DNA of 64,000 bases, taken from Variovorax sp. 679 (GTDB taxonomy: Bacteria; Pseudomonadota; Gammaproteobacteria; Burkholderiales; Burkholderiaceae_C). The stretch lies in contig NZ_RXFS01000009.1 of the NCBI RefSeq assembly GCF_003952185.1, forward strand, positions 241,428-305,427, given 5' to 3'. The translations under genes were made by a program, and so were the position numbers. A model generated the notes under the pieces. It saw only the letters and a list, made by a program, of their open reading frames with translations. It did no database searches and had not been told where the DNA came from. Positions 16,868 through 25,557 of the stretch are shown in pieces. Within the stretch, counting starts at the first letter, position 1. Every line of letters begins with the position of its first letter.

Positions 16868-17923
16868 TCAGCGCAAGGAGGCGTTGAGCCGCTCCAGCGC
16901 CTGGGCGCCGGGGCACAGCTGTTCCGGCCCCAGTGCGTTGAGCGGCCGGTCGCAGGTGTTGAGTGCCGTGTGCAGGTCGGTGGCCAGCGGGTCGACGTAG
17001 AGCAGCCCGGTCACCACCTCGCCCATTTCATGATGCCGCTGCATGTAGGCCATGGCGGCGAAGCGGTCGCCGGGGTCGTAGTCGGGGTGCAGGCTGCGCA
17101 GGCGCAGCAGCGTGCCGTCGTGCTGGCGCACTTCCATCACCTCGCCCGGCTCCATGTCGATGGCGATTTCCTCCCGCCCGCTGATGAAGTCGATGCGGCT
17201 CACCGCCTCGTTGTGCTCGCGGATGTAGTCGTAGCTCTTGGTGCTGCCCGGGTGGTTGTTGAAGGCCACACAGGGGCTGATGACGTCGATAAAGGCCGAG
17301 CCGCCGTGGCTGATCGCCCCCTTTATCAGTGGAACAAGTTGCGCCTTGTTACCCGAGAAGCCTCGCCCCACGTAGCTGGCGCCGAGCTGCAGCGCCATGG
17401 CCACCAGGTCGACCGGGCTGTCGGTGTTGACCACGCCCTTCTTGCTCTTCGAGCCCTGGTCGGCCGTTGCCGAGAACTGGCCCTTGGTGAGGCCGTAGAC
17501 GCCGTTGTTCTCCACGATGTAGGCCATGCGCACACCGCGCCGCATGGCGTGGGCGAACTGGCCCAGGCCGATGGAGGCCGAGTCTCCGTCACCGGAAACG
17601 CCCAGGTACAGCAGGTCGCGATTGGCCAGGTTGGCGCCGGTCAGCACGCTGGGCATGCGGCCGTGCACAGTGTTGAAGCCATGCGATGCGCCGAGGAAGT
17701 AGTCCGGCGTCTTCGAGCTGCAGCCGATGCCCGAGAGCTTGGCCACGCGGTGCGGCTCGATGTCCAGCTCCCAGCAGGCCTCGATGATGGAGGCGGAGAT
17801 CGAGTCGTGCCCGCAGCCTGCGCACAGCGTGGAGATCTTGCCCTCGTAGTCGCGCCGCGTGTAGCCGACCTTGTTGGTGGCCAGCGTCGGGTGCCGCAGC
17901 CTGGGCTTGGCTAGGTAGGTCAT
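16868..17923 (-). CDS. 2-oxoacid:acceptor oxidoreductase, TPP-binding beta subunit
   Basis: A 351-residue beta subunit of the pyruvate/2-oxoglutarate:ferredoxin oxidoreductase family. It has CAGCGH near the N-terminus, GIGCSSKTPDYF, and the thiamine diphosphate site GDGDSASIGLGQFAHA followed by ENNGVYGLTKGQ. It carries out the TPP-dependent decarboxylation with the alpha subunit. The ATG overlaps the stop of the alpha gene by 4 bases. No linked ferredoxin-delta gene is seen; the flavoprotein upstream probably supplies the iron-sulfur route. The substrate (2-oxoglutarate, pyruvate or another oxoacid) cannot be fixed from sequence alone. Confidence 0.92.
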   Translation of the reverse strand: MTYLAKPRLRHPTLATNKVGYTRRDYEGKISTLCAGCGHDSISASIIEACWELDIEPHRVAKLSGIGCSSKTPDYFLGASHGFNTVHGRMPSVLTGANLANRDLLYLGVSGDGDSASIGLGQFAHAMRRGVRMAYIVENNGVYGLTKGQFSATADQGSKSKKGVVNTDSPVDLVAMALQLGASYVGRGFSGNKAQLVPLIKGAISHGGSAFIDVISPCVAFNNHPGSTKSYDYIREHNEAVSRIDFISGREEIAIDMEPGEVMEVRQHDGTLLRLRSLHPDYDPGDRFAAMAYMQRHHEMGEVVTGLLYVDPLATDLHTALNTCDRPLNALGPEQLCPGAQALERLNASLR

Positions 17924-19791
17924 GCGGACTCCTTCGACTTGCGAATCTTCGGAATCTGCGCCTCGATCGCCTGGACGATGAAGCGCGCGGTGATGGGCGT
18001 GCCGTCGAAGTGCAGCACCCGCACCAGCTTCGCCGGATCGGCGTCCAGCTCGTTGACGAGCAGGCTGCGCATCTGGGCATCGCGGTTCTGCTCCACCACG
18101 AACACCTGCGAATGCTGCGCGAGGAACTGCACCACGCTGTCGGGAAACGGAAAGGCCCGCAGCCGCAGCGCGTCGAGATGGATGCCCCGCTCTTCCAGCG
18201 ACTGCAGCGCCTCGTGCATCGACGGGCTCGTCGATCCGAAATAGATCACGCCCAGCTCGGTCTTCTTCGCTGCTGGCCGCAGCACCGGCTGCGGCACCAG
18301 CGTGGCTGCCGTCGCGAACTTCTTCAGCAGCCGCTCCATGTTGTAGATGTAGTCCGGTCCGCGCTCGGAGTACCGGGCATAGGCGTCGCGCGTCGTGCCG
18401 CGCGTGAAGTAGCTGCCCTTGGTAGGGTGCGTGCCCGGCAGCGTGCGCCAGGGAATGCCGTCGCCATCCACGTCCTTGTAGCGGCCGAAGTCGCGGCCGG
18501 CCTCCAGCTCTTCGGCGCTCATGACCTTGCCACGGTCGTAGGCCTTGCTGTCGTCCCACTCGAAGGGTTCGCACAGGCGCTGATTCATGCCGATGTCCAG
18601 GTCGGTCATCACGAACACGGGCGTCTGCAGGCGGTCGGCCAGGTCCAGCGCCGCGGCCGAGTGCTCGAAGCATTCGTGCGGGTCTTCGGGAAACAGCAGC
18701 ACATGCTTGGTGTCGCCGTGCGAGGCATAGGCGCAACAAAGTATGTCGGCCTGCTGCGTGCGCGTGGGCATGCCAGTGGAAGGGCCGCCGCGCTGCACGT
18801 TGATGAGCGTGACGGGAATCTCCGCGAAGTAGGCCAGGCCGATGAACTCCGTCATCAGCGAGATGCCCGGGCCAGACGTCGCGGTGAAAGCCCGCGCGCC
18901 GTTCCAGCCCGCGCCGACCACGACGCCGATCGATGCAAGCTCGTCCTCGGCCTGTACGATGGCGAAGCGGTGCTGGCCGGTGGCCGGGTCCACGCGAAAC
19001 TTGGTGCAGTACTTCTGGAAGGCCTCCGCCACCGAGGACGACGGCGTGATCGGGTACCACGCGGCAACGGTGGCGCCGCCATACACGCAGCCCAGCGCCG
19101 CAGCGCTGTTGCCGTCCACGAAAATCCTGTTGCCCACGCGGTCGGCACGCCGCACGCGCAGCCCCACGGGCTCGCGCAGGTTCTCCCTCGCGAAGTCGCA
19201 GCCCAGGTGCAGCGCCTGCACGTTGGAAGCCAGCAGTTTTTCCTTGCCCTTGTACTGCTCGGAGAACAGCTTCTCGACCACCTCCGGCTCGATGCCCAGC
19301 AGGATCGCCAGCGCCCCCACGTAGACGATGTTCTTGAACAGCTGCCGCTGGCGCGGGTCCTGGTAGACGGCGTTGCAGATTTCGGTGAGCGGCATGCCGA
19401 TCACGCGGATGTCGTCTCTGAACTTCGACGGCGGCAGCGGCCGCGTGCTGTCGTAGAAGAGATAGCCGCCCGGCTCCAGCTCCGCGATGTCGGCGTCCCA
19501 GGTCTGCGGGTTCATTGCCACCATCATGTCGGTGCCGCCGCGCCGCCCGAGGTGGCCGTCCTCGGTCACGCGCACCTCGTACCAGGTCGGCAAGCCCTGG
19601 ATGTTGCTGGGAAAGATGTTGCGCGGGCTCACCGGCACGCCCATGCGCAGGATGGCCTTGGCGAACAACTCGTTGGCCGAGGCCGAGCCCGAGCCGTTGA
19701 CGTTGGCGAACTTGATGACGAAGTCGTTGACCGCCTCGATGCGGGGAACGCCTCCCGCGCTAGCGCCCCTGGGCGGCATCACGGCGCTCAT
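17920..19791 (-). CDS. 2-oxoacid:acceptor oxidoreductase, fused gamma-alpha subunit
   Basis: A 623-residue protein. Residues about 20-215 form the gamma domain (FVIKFANVNGSGSASANELF, GRRGGTDMMVAMNPQTW), and from about residue 240 the alpha domain begins with DGNSAAALGCVYGG and AAWYPITPSSSVAE, continuing through the alpha core. Gamma-alpha fusion is common in the KorA type. Together with the beta subunit it oxidises a 2-oxoacid to the acyl-CoA while reducing a low-potential acceptor. ATGA overlaps on both sides show tight translational coupling with the flavoprotein upstream and the beta subunit downstream. Confidence 0.92.
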   Translation of the reverse strand: MSAVMPPRGASAGGVPRIEAVNDFVIKFANVNGSGSASANELFAKAILRMGVPVSPRNIFPSNIQGLPTWYEVRVTEDGHLGRRGGTDMMVAMNPQTWDADIAELEPGGYLFYDSTRPLPPSKFRDDIRVIGMPLTEICNAVYQDPRQRQLFKNIVYVGALAILLGIEPEVVEKLFSEQYKGKEKLLASNVQALHLGCDFARENLREPVGLRVRRADRVGNRIFVDGNSAAALGCVYGGATVAAWYPITPSSSVAEAFQKYCTKFRVDPATGQHRFAIVQAEDELASIGVVVGAGWNGARAFTATSGPGISLMTEFIGLAYFAEIPVTLINVQRGGPSTGMPTRTQQADILCCAYASHGDTKHVLLFPEDPHECFEHSAAALDLADRLQTPVFVMTDLDIGMNQRLCEPFEWDDSKAYDRGKVMSAEELEAGRDFGRYKDVDGDGIPWRTLPGTHPTKGSYFTRGTTRDAYARYSERGPDYIYNMERLLKKFATAATLVPQPVLRPAAKKTELGVIYFGSTSPSMHEALQSLEERGIHLDALRLRAFPFPDSVVQFLAQHSQVFVVEQNRDAQMRSLLVNELDADPAKLVRVLHFDGTPITARFIVQAIEAQIPKIRKSKESA

Positions 19792-21602
19792 TGAACGACC
19801 TCCTGGCCCTGCTCCTGTCCGGCGAGCGTCATCTTCAGCAAGAACTTCTGCATGTCCCAGGCCCCCGTGGGGCAGCGCTCGGCGCACAGGCCGCAGTGCA
19901 GGCAGACGTCCTCGTCCTTGACCATCACGCGGCCCGTCTTGAGGCCGCCCGACACGTACAGGTCCTGCGCGAGGTTCAGCGCCGGCGCCTTCAGGCGCGA
20001 GCGCAGCCCCTCCTCCTCGCCGTTGTCGACGAAGTTGATGCAGTCCATCGGGCAGATGTCCACGCAGGCATCGCATTCGATGCAGGCGGGTTCGTTGAAG
20101 ACGGTCTGCACGTCGCAGTTCAGGCAGCGCTCGGCCTCCTTGAAGGCAGTGGCGGCGTCGAAGCCCAGTTCAACCTCCACGCGGATGCTGGCCAGCGCCG
20201 TCTCGGCCTTGGCCCACGGCACCTTGTAGCGCAGGTCGTTGGAGGTGTCGTTGTCGTAGCTCCACTCGTGGATGCCCATCTTCTGCGACACCAGGTTGGT
20301 CATGGGGGCCGGGCGCACGTCGATCGGCTCCGCGCGCAGCAGCCTGTCGATGGACACCGCCGCCTCGTGGCCGTGGGCCACGGCCGTGATGATGTTCTTG
20401 GGTCCGAAGGCCGCATCGCCGCCGAAGAACACGTTGGGCACCGTCGACTGGAAGGTGTTCGCGTCGAGCGCCGGCAGGCCCCACTTGTCGAAGTCGATGC
20501 CGCAGTCGCGCTCGATCCACGGGAACGCGTTTTCCTGGCCCACCGCCACCAGCACTTCGTCGCATTCGAAATACGCGTCGGGCTCGCCGGTGGGCGCCAG
20601 CGTGCGGCGGCCCTTGTCGTCGTACTCTGCACGGACGATCTCGAAGCGCATGCCCACGAGCTTGCCGTCCTCGTGCACGAAGGCCTTCGGCACGTGGAAG
20701 TTGATGATCGGAATGCCCTCGTGCTGGGCGTCTTCCTTCTCCCAGGGCGAGGCCTTCATCTCGTCGAAGCCGCTGCGCACGATGACCTTCACGTCGGTGC
20801 CGCCCAGGCGGCGTGCCGAGCGGCAGCAGTCCATGGCCGTGTTGCCGCCGCCCAGCACGATCACGCGCCTGCCGATGCTGCTGACGTGGCCGAAGGAAAC
20901 GGAGTTCAGCCAGTCGATGCCGATGTGGATGCCGGCAGCCGCTTCCTGGCGGCCAGGAATGTCCAGGTCGCGCCCGCGCGGCGCACCGCAGCCGACGAAG
21001 ATCGCGTCCCAGCCCTGCCCGATCAGCGCGCTCATCGAGTCGATGCGCTCGCCGCCGCGAAACTCCACGCCCAGGTCAAGCACGTAGCCCGTCTCCTCGT
21101 CGATCACCGACTCCGGCAGCCGGAAGCGCGGGATCTGCGTGCGGATGAAGCCACCGGCCTTGGCCTCGCCGTCGAACACCGTCACCTCGTAGCCCAGCGG
21201 TGCCAGGTCGCGCGCGACGGTGAGCGAGGCCGGCCCCGCGCCCACGCAGGCGATGCGCTTGCCGTTCCTCGGCTCCAGCTTCGGCATGCGCGCGCGCACG
21301 TCTTCCTTCATGTCGGCAGCCACGCGCTTGAGCCTGCAGATGGCCACCGGCTCCGGCGCCTCGGTATTGCTTTCTTCCACGCGCCCGCGCCGGCAGGCCG
21401 GCTCGCAAGGCCGGTCGCAGGTGCGCCCGAGGATGCCGGGGAAGACGTTGGAGGCCCAGTTGATCATGTAGGCGTCGCCATAGCGACGCTGCGCGATCAT
21501 TCGTATGTACTCGGGGACGGGGGTGTGCGCCGGGCAGGCGTACTGGCAATCGACGACCTTGTGGAAATAGGCCGGGTTGGCAATGTTCGTTCGCTGCAAC
21601 AC
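19788..21602 (-). CDS. GltD-like FAD/NAD(P) oxidoreductase with C-terminal 2[4Fe-4S] ferredoxin domain
   Basis: A 604-residue electron-transfer subunit. The N-terminus has the glutamate-synthase small-subunit cluster motif (CQYACPAHTPVPEYI, CDRPCEPACRRG). Two Rossmann motifs follow: CVGAGPASLTVARDL for FAD and VLGGGNTAMDCC for NAD(P). The C-terminus carries two ferredoxin-type CxxCxxCxxxCP motifs (CIECDACVDICP, CLHCGLCAERCP). It probably moves electrons between NAD(P)H and the oxoacid oxidoreductase that follows. The start is taken as GTG at 21602 because an AGGAG site lies 5 bases upstream in the minus strand; a TTG one codon later is the alternative. Confidence 0.9.
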   Translation of the reverse strand: MLQRTNIANPAYFHKVVDCQYACPAHTPVPEYIRMIAQRRYGDAYMINWASNVFPGILGRTCDRPCEPACRRGRVEESNTEAPEPVAICRLKRVAADMKEDVRARMPKLEPRNGKRIACVGAGPASLTVARDLAPLGYEVTVFDGEAKAGGFIRTQIPRFRLPESVIDEETGYVLDLGVEFRGGERIDSMSALIGQGWDAIFVGCGAPRGRDLDIPGRQEAAAGIHIGIDWLNSVSFGHVSSIGRRVIVLGGGNTAMDCCRSARRLGGTDVKVIVRSGFDEMKASPWEKEDAQHEGIPIINFHVPKAFVHEDGKLVGMRFEIVRAEYDDKGRRTLAPTGEPDAYFECDEVLVAVGQENAFPWIERDCGIDFDKWGLPALDANTFQSTVPNVFFGGDAAFGPKNIITAVAHGHEAAVSIDRLLRAEPIDVRPAPMTNLVSQKMGIHEWSYDNDTSNDLRYKVPWAKAETALASIRVEVELGFDAATAFKEAERCLNCDVQTVFNEPACIECDACVDICPMDCINFVDNGEEEGLRSRLKAPALNLAQDLYVSGGLKTGRVMVKDEDVCLHCGLCAERCPTGAWDMQKFLLKMTLAGQEQGQEVVQ

Positions 21603-21887
21603 GTGTCTCCTGGCTGTCGCCCGGAACCCCGGAAGGGGCCGACGAGTGGCTTGTTGTGCCGCCAGTATGCGCCGCGGTGGCGAAGAGACGGGCTTGGTGG
21701 AATCCCGCAGCAGGCCGGGCCGGGCCCGGATTTTCTGCAGCCAAACGACTGACATTCCGCAGGAACTGCCGGCACAACGCCAACACGACGAGGGGATGAC
21801 CGAAGCCATCTGCGCCGGGAGGGCGATTCACCCACGCCGCACCCGAGGCGCTCACAATCCGCAGTGGTTACCCCACGGGACGACACC
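21603..21887. other. intergenic region upstream of the oxidoreductase operon
   Basis: This 285-bp region lies between the start of the minus-strand oxidoreductase operon and a small plus-strand reading frame, so it should hold the operon promoter. I looked for an FNR-type TTGAT-N4-ATCAA site and a sigma-54 pattern and saw neither. A short CCCCGGAAGGGG-like inverted repeat occurs near 21628-21642. No coding frame here looks convincing. Confidence 0.5.
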
Positions 21888-22112
21888 ATGAGCGTATTGC
21901 ACATGTTTCTACCGGTATGCGAGCCGGCGCGCAGCGAAGCGCTGGCCCAGTTGCGCAGAACGCACCACCTGCCCCGCCACCTCGTCAAGGGCATCGCGCT
22001 GAAGCACCACGTCGAGAGCGAGCCGGCAGTTCCAGCCGACGCATCGCAGGTGCAGCAGCAGGCACAGGCGCTACCGCAGCAGGAATCGCAGGCACCGGCT
22101 TCGCCTGAATAG
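21888..22112 (+). CDS. small hypothetical protein
   Basis: A possible 74-residue protein starting MSVLHMFLPVCEPA and ending in a Gln/Ala/Pro-rich tail. Codon use is like the neighbours, with mostly G or C in third positions, which mildly supports coding. The ribosome site is weak (GGGA). I recognise no family, signal peptide or membrane segment. It sits alone between a divergent operon and a convergent kinase gene, and could be a chance frame in GC-rich DNA. Confidence 0.4.
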   Translation: MSVLHMFLPVCEPARSEALAQLRRTHHLPRHLVKGIALKHHVESEPAVPADASQVQQQAQALPQQESQAPASPE

Positions 22113-22128
22113 TCGCGGCGGCCGCGAC
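22112..22128. terminator. GC-rich hairpin between converging genes
   Basis: A perfect 7-bp stem (GTCGCGG / CCGCGAC) with a 3-base loop begins at the stop of the small plus-strand frame and lies 6 bases past the kinase stop on the other strand. No T-run follows on either side, so it may slow or protect transcripts rather than terminate on its own. Confidence 0.4.
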
Positions 22129-22133
22129 AACGA

Positions 22134-24473
22134 TCACTGGCTCGCGTTGGGCGTTGCGCGCGCGAGCAGCCGGATGTGCTCGAAGTCGAGCAGGTCCAGT
22201 GCGTGCCGCACCGCTTCGACCAGCGCCGAATGGCGCGCATCGGCCGCGAGCCGGTCGGCCCATTCGTGCAGGTCGCTCCAGCGGCCGTCGCGCGCGAGCG
22301 TTTCGAGTTCGTCGCGTACCGCCGCGGGCAGCGGCGCGATCGCCGGAACCGGCATGCGAGCCGGCCTGCGCACTGGCAGGGGCATGGGCGACATCAGGCG
22401 TGGCGGCTGCGGCTTCACGACGAATGGCACCAGTTCCTTCGGAGCCTCCTTCACGATCACCGAGAAGCGCACGCGCGTGCCCAGGTTGCGGCGGCTCTCC
22501 AGCTGCAGGCGTCCGCCCATGTGCTGCACGATGCGCCGCGCGATCGCCAGGCCGAGCCCGTGGCCGTTCGAGCTGGGCGCGCCCTGCCCGAAGGCCTGCG
22601 CGATGCGCGCCTGGTCTTCCTGGTCGATGCCGATGCCGCTGTCCCACACGTCGAACTCGAGCCGCCACGAAGCCTCGCGCGGCCGCGCCTGCGCGCGCAG
22701 GCCGATCTTGCCGTCGCGCGTGAACTTGGCGGCGTTCGACAGCAGGTTGAGCAGCAACTGCTGGAAGCGCTTGCTGTCCAGATACACGGCCGTCGGCAGC
22801 GCGCCCAGAACGTCGAGCTCGAACCGGTTGTGCTGGCGCTGCGCGAGCGTGTCGGCGTACTGCGCGATGTCGTCGATCAGCGCGCGCAGGTGCACCGGGC
22901 GCGGCTCGAAGGCAAAGGGAAGCAGTTCGCTCTTCGCGTAGTCGAGCAGGTCGTCGATCAGCGCGAGCTGGTAGGCCACGCTGCGCTCGATGGCCTGCAG
23001 CCGCTCGGGTGGCGGCGCGCCGTCGCCGTGCAGCAGGCGCGCGTTGCCGATGATGGTCGACAGCGGCGCGCGCAGGTCGTGGCTGATGTAGGCCAGCAGT
23101 TGGGTCTGCTCGCGCGCCTGGTGCTCGGCCTGTTCCAGCGCGGCGTTCAGCGCATGCGTCTTGCGCTCCACCTCTTCCTGTAGCCGCTGCTGCTCTTCCG
23201 CCTGCCAGTGCACCAGCGTGCGCTGCGCGACATGCCGCTGGCGCGACAGGTGATGCGCCCACGCGGCCAGCGCCACCAGGCCGACCAGCATGCCCGGGAA
23301 GCCCAGCGCATAGGCGTCGAAGCCGGGAATCACGTGCGCCGGCATCGCGAGTTCGGTGAGCCGCAGGCACACGCCGACGGCAACGATGCTCATCACCGGA
23401 AAAGCCAGCTTGCCGCCCGGCCCCGCGCGCCGCATGTAGATGAAGGTGCTGACGGTCAGCGCGAGCACCACCACCGGCGCGCTCAGCGTGCCGGCCTGCG
23501 CGAAAGGCGCGTACGGCCCCAGCAGCGTGCCCAGCACCACGACACCTTGCACCAGCGCAAGCGCCGCGAGCAAAGGCAGCCCGGGTACGCGCACCGGGCC
23601 GCGCCGCGACACCGCGTACAGATAGAAGATCAGCGACAGCACGCAACAGCCCGCGGTGACGCCGGCCGCGCGGTAGCTCCATTCGATGCTGTCGGGCCAC
23701 AGCGCGAGCCGCGCGTGGCCGCGGTATGTGCCCTCGTAGAGCGCCACGAGCGCGAAGCCCATGCTCTGCAGCGCCAGCGCGAGATGGCGCGAGATGACCC
23801 ACAGCGACAGCGAATACACCGCAAGCACCAGCAGCCCGCCGATCAGCAGGCCGTCGAGCAGCGCATGGGAGCTCTCGTACTTGCGCCAGGCATCCGCCGA
23901 ATACAGCGCCGGCGCGAGCTTGACGCTGCTGTGCGACTGCACCCGCACCAGCACGCGCGCCTGCTCGCCGGGCTGCAGGTCGAGAGCGAGCATCGGCACG
24001 CGCTCGCGGTCCCGCACGGAGTTCGATCGCACCGATACGCCGGCCTGCTGGTGCGTCCATGTGGCCCAGCCCGCCAGTTCGCGGCGCGCGTGGAAATCCA
24101 CGCGCTGCAGCCAGGTGGCGTCGAGCACCAGCCGCAGCGGCAGGATCTCGCTGCTGTCGTTCAGCAGGGTCAGCCGCAGCCAGAAGGCCGAGCTCGAGAA
24201 GCCCTGCCGCATGCGCGCCGGGGTGCCGGGCTGGAAGCCGCCGGGCACGCCGCTTTCCAGCGCATCGATCTCGTCGAGCGACATCCGCGCGCCGGTGTCC
24301 TCGAACAGCTCGACGCGCGTGTCCAGCGCCAGAGGCCAACGGGTCTCGTCGTCGACGTGCAGCAGCACATCCGCCCGTGCGGCGGAAAGCCCCGCCAGCC
24401 AGAAGACGGCGCACAGCACCAACAACGACAACAGCGGTGGCGTGCGAAAGCCGCGCAGGGCCCGGGTGGTCAC
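22134..24473 (-). CDS. 7TM (DISM-type) sensor histidine kinase
   Basis: A 779-residue kinase. A signal sequence (LLSLLVLCAVFWLAG) leads a periplasmic domain of about 165 residues of the 7TMR-DISM extracellular type, then seven hydrophobic helices between about residues 205 and 405, a short coiled coil (RLQEEVERKTHALNAALEQA) and a HisKA domain with His465 in ISHDLRAPLS. The ATPase domain has NLLSNAAKF, DSGIGI and GHGLGLAIA. A C-terminal extension of about 100 residues of unknown role follows, Pro-rich then helical and without an obvious phospho-acceptor His. It lies 18 bases after its partner regulator gene in the same operon. Confidence 0.92.
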   Translation of the reverse strand: MTTRALRGFRTPPLLSLLVLCAVFWLAGLSAARADVLLHVDDETRWPLALDTRVELFEDTGARMSLDEIDALESGVPGGFQPGTPARMRQGFSSSAFWLRLTLLNDSSEILPLRLVLDATWLQRVDFHARRELAGWATWTHQQAGVSVRSNSVRDRERVPMLALDLQPGEQARVLVRVQSHSSVKLAPALYSADAWRKYESSHALLDGLLIGGLLVLAVYSLSLWVISRHLALALQSMGFALVALYEGTYRGHARLALWPDSIEWSYRAAGVTAGCCVLSLIFYLYAVSRRGPVRVPGLPLLAALALVQGVVVLGTLLGPYAPFAQAGTLSAPVVVLALTVSTFIYMRRAGPGGKLAFPVMSIVAVGVCLRLTELAMPAHVIPGFDAYALGFPGMLVGLVALAAWAHHLSRQRHVAQRTLVHWQAEEQQRLQEEVERKTHALNAALEQAEHQAREQTQLLAYISHDLRAPLSTIIGNARLLHGDGAPPPERLQAIERSVAYQLALIDDLLDYAKSELLPFAFEPRPVHLRALIDDIAQYADTLAQRQHNRFELDVLGALPTAVYLDSKRFQQLLLNLLSNAAKFTRDGKIGLRAQARPREASWRLEFDVWDSGIGIDQEDQARIAQAFGQGAPSSNGHGLGLAIARRIVQHMGGRLQLESRRNLGTRVRFSVIVKEAPKELVPFVVKPQPPRLMSPMPLPVRRPARMPVPAIAPLPAAVRDELETLARDGRWSDLHEWADRLAADARHSALVEAVRHALDLLDFEHIRLLARATPNASQ

Positions 24474-24491
24474 CGCCTTCTCGGCACCGCG

Positions 24492-25325
24492 TCAGGCCGA
24501 CGGCACCGACGGCGGCGCGGTCCGGTCGGCTGACGCCTGGCGAAACGCGGTCGGCGTGCTGCCGAAGCGCTCGCGGAACGCGGTCGAGAAGTTGGCGGCA
24601 CCGGAGAAACCCACGGCCAGCGCCACTTCTTCCACGCTGAGCGCCGAGCCCGCGAGCAGACGCTGTGCCTCTGCCAGACGGACCTCGCGCGCGAACTCGA
24701 AAACCGTGCGGCCGGTCTGCTCGCGGAACACGCGCGACAGCCGCTTCTCGTGCGTGCCCACGCTCGCCGCCAGCGCGGGCAACGCCGGCACGTTCGCGAG
24801 ATCGGCCCGCACCAGGCGTTCGACCGCCCGCGCCAGCACGAGATCGGCGTTGTCGGCGGGTTCTCCCCTGGCGTTCTCCAGCGCGCTCTCGGCCTGTTCG
24901 ATGCAGGCCCGCGCCTGCTGCCGGCAGCCCGCCAGCGCAAGATGCACCGCCACGCGCGCCAGCACTTCCGCCGGCTCGAAGGGCTTGAGGATGTAGTCGA
25001 CCGCGCCTTCGCGCAGGCCCCTGAGCCGCTCTTCCACCGAAGTCGACGAGGTCACGAAGATCACCGGGATGCGCACCGTGGCCCTGTCTGCCTTCAGCAG
25101 CCGGCAGGTCGCGAAGCCGTCGGTGGCGCCCATGCGCACATCGAGCAGCACCAGGTCGGGCTGCAGCGCGGTCGCCCGGCGGTAGCCCTCCAGGGCATCG
25201 AACGCCAGGCTGATGCGGTGCCCCGCCTCGCGCAACACGCCCAGCAGCAACTGCAGCTCTTCGATGTTGTCGTCGATGACGAGGATGTGCGCGCGCCGTG
25301 GCGGAGTGGTCGACCAGTAAGACAT
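24492..25325 (-). CDS. response regulator with AraC-type DNA-binding domain
   Basis: A 277-residue regulator. The receiver domain (residues 12-130) has acidic pocket Asp18/Asp19, phospho-acceptor Asp62 in LVLLDVRMG, and the conserved Lys in YILKPFEP. The C-terminus is an AraC/XylS helix-turn-helix pair (LAASVGTHEKRLSRVFREQ and VEEVALAVGFSGAANFSTAF). It is the first gene of the operon with the 7TM kinase and diverges from the giant repeat-protein gene, so it is a good candidate to control both. The ATG at 25325 is preferred over an in-frame TTG 30 bases upstream, as the receiver domain begins soon after it. Confidence 0.92.
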   Translation of the reverse strand: MSYWSTTPPRRAHILVIDDNIEELQLLLGVLREAGHRISLAFDALEGYRRATALQPDLVLLDVRMGATDGFATCRLLKADRATVRIPVIFVTSSTSVEERLRGLREGAVDYILKPFEPAEVLARVAVHLALAGCRQQARACIEQAESALENARGEPADNADLVLARAVERLVRADLANVPALPALAASVGTHEKRLSRVFREQTGRTVFEFAREVRLAEAQRLLAGSALSVEEVALAVGFSGAANFSTAFRERFGSTPTAFRQASADRTAPPSVPSA

Positions 25326-25365
25326 GGGCGTCGAGCGTAGGAGTGCGTGACCCAAACGCAGCGTG

Positions 25366-25398
25366 ATTTAGTTCACATTTAGTTCACATTATGTTGCA
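25366..25398. promoter_or_regulatory. 11-bp tandem direct repeat, candidate operator
   Basis: The unit ATTTAGTTCAC occurs twice head to tail (25366-25376 and 25377-25387), with a decayed third copy (ATTATGTTGCA) at 25388-25398. A period of 11 bp is about one helical turn, as for AraC-family sites. It lies 41 bp upstream of the response-regulator start and 160 bp upstream of the giant repeat protein gene, in an unusually AT-rich patch. Assignment to the regulator is inference. Confidence 0.5.
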
Positions 25399-25557
25399 TT
25401 CGTAAACAAATGTCATCAATAGCAAAGCTTTCGTCCTGAATCGCAAAAGTGCCCCCGAGGGGGCCGCCAAAGAATCCCGCCCTTTCCGGAGCACCCGCCG
25501 CCTTCGCGGTGACACAAGAAACGGTGCCCGGCCATCAGAGCCATCACGAGGGACGGG

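Noticed and set aside
21577..21891. A 104-codon plus-strand frame upstream of the small gene at 21888
   Set aside because: It starts within the divergent oxidoreductase gene, has no ribosome site and gives an Arg/Cys/Gly-rich product without features.
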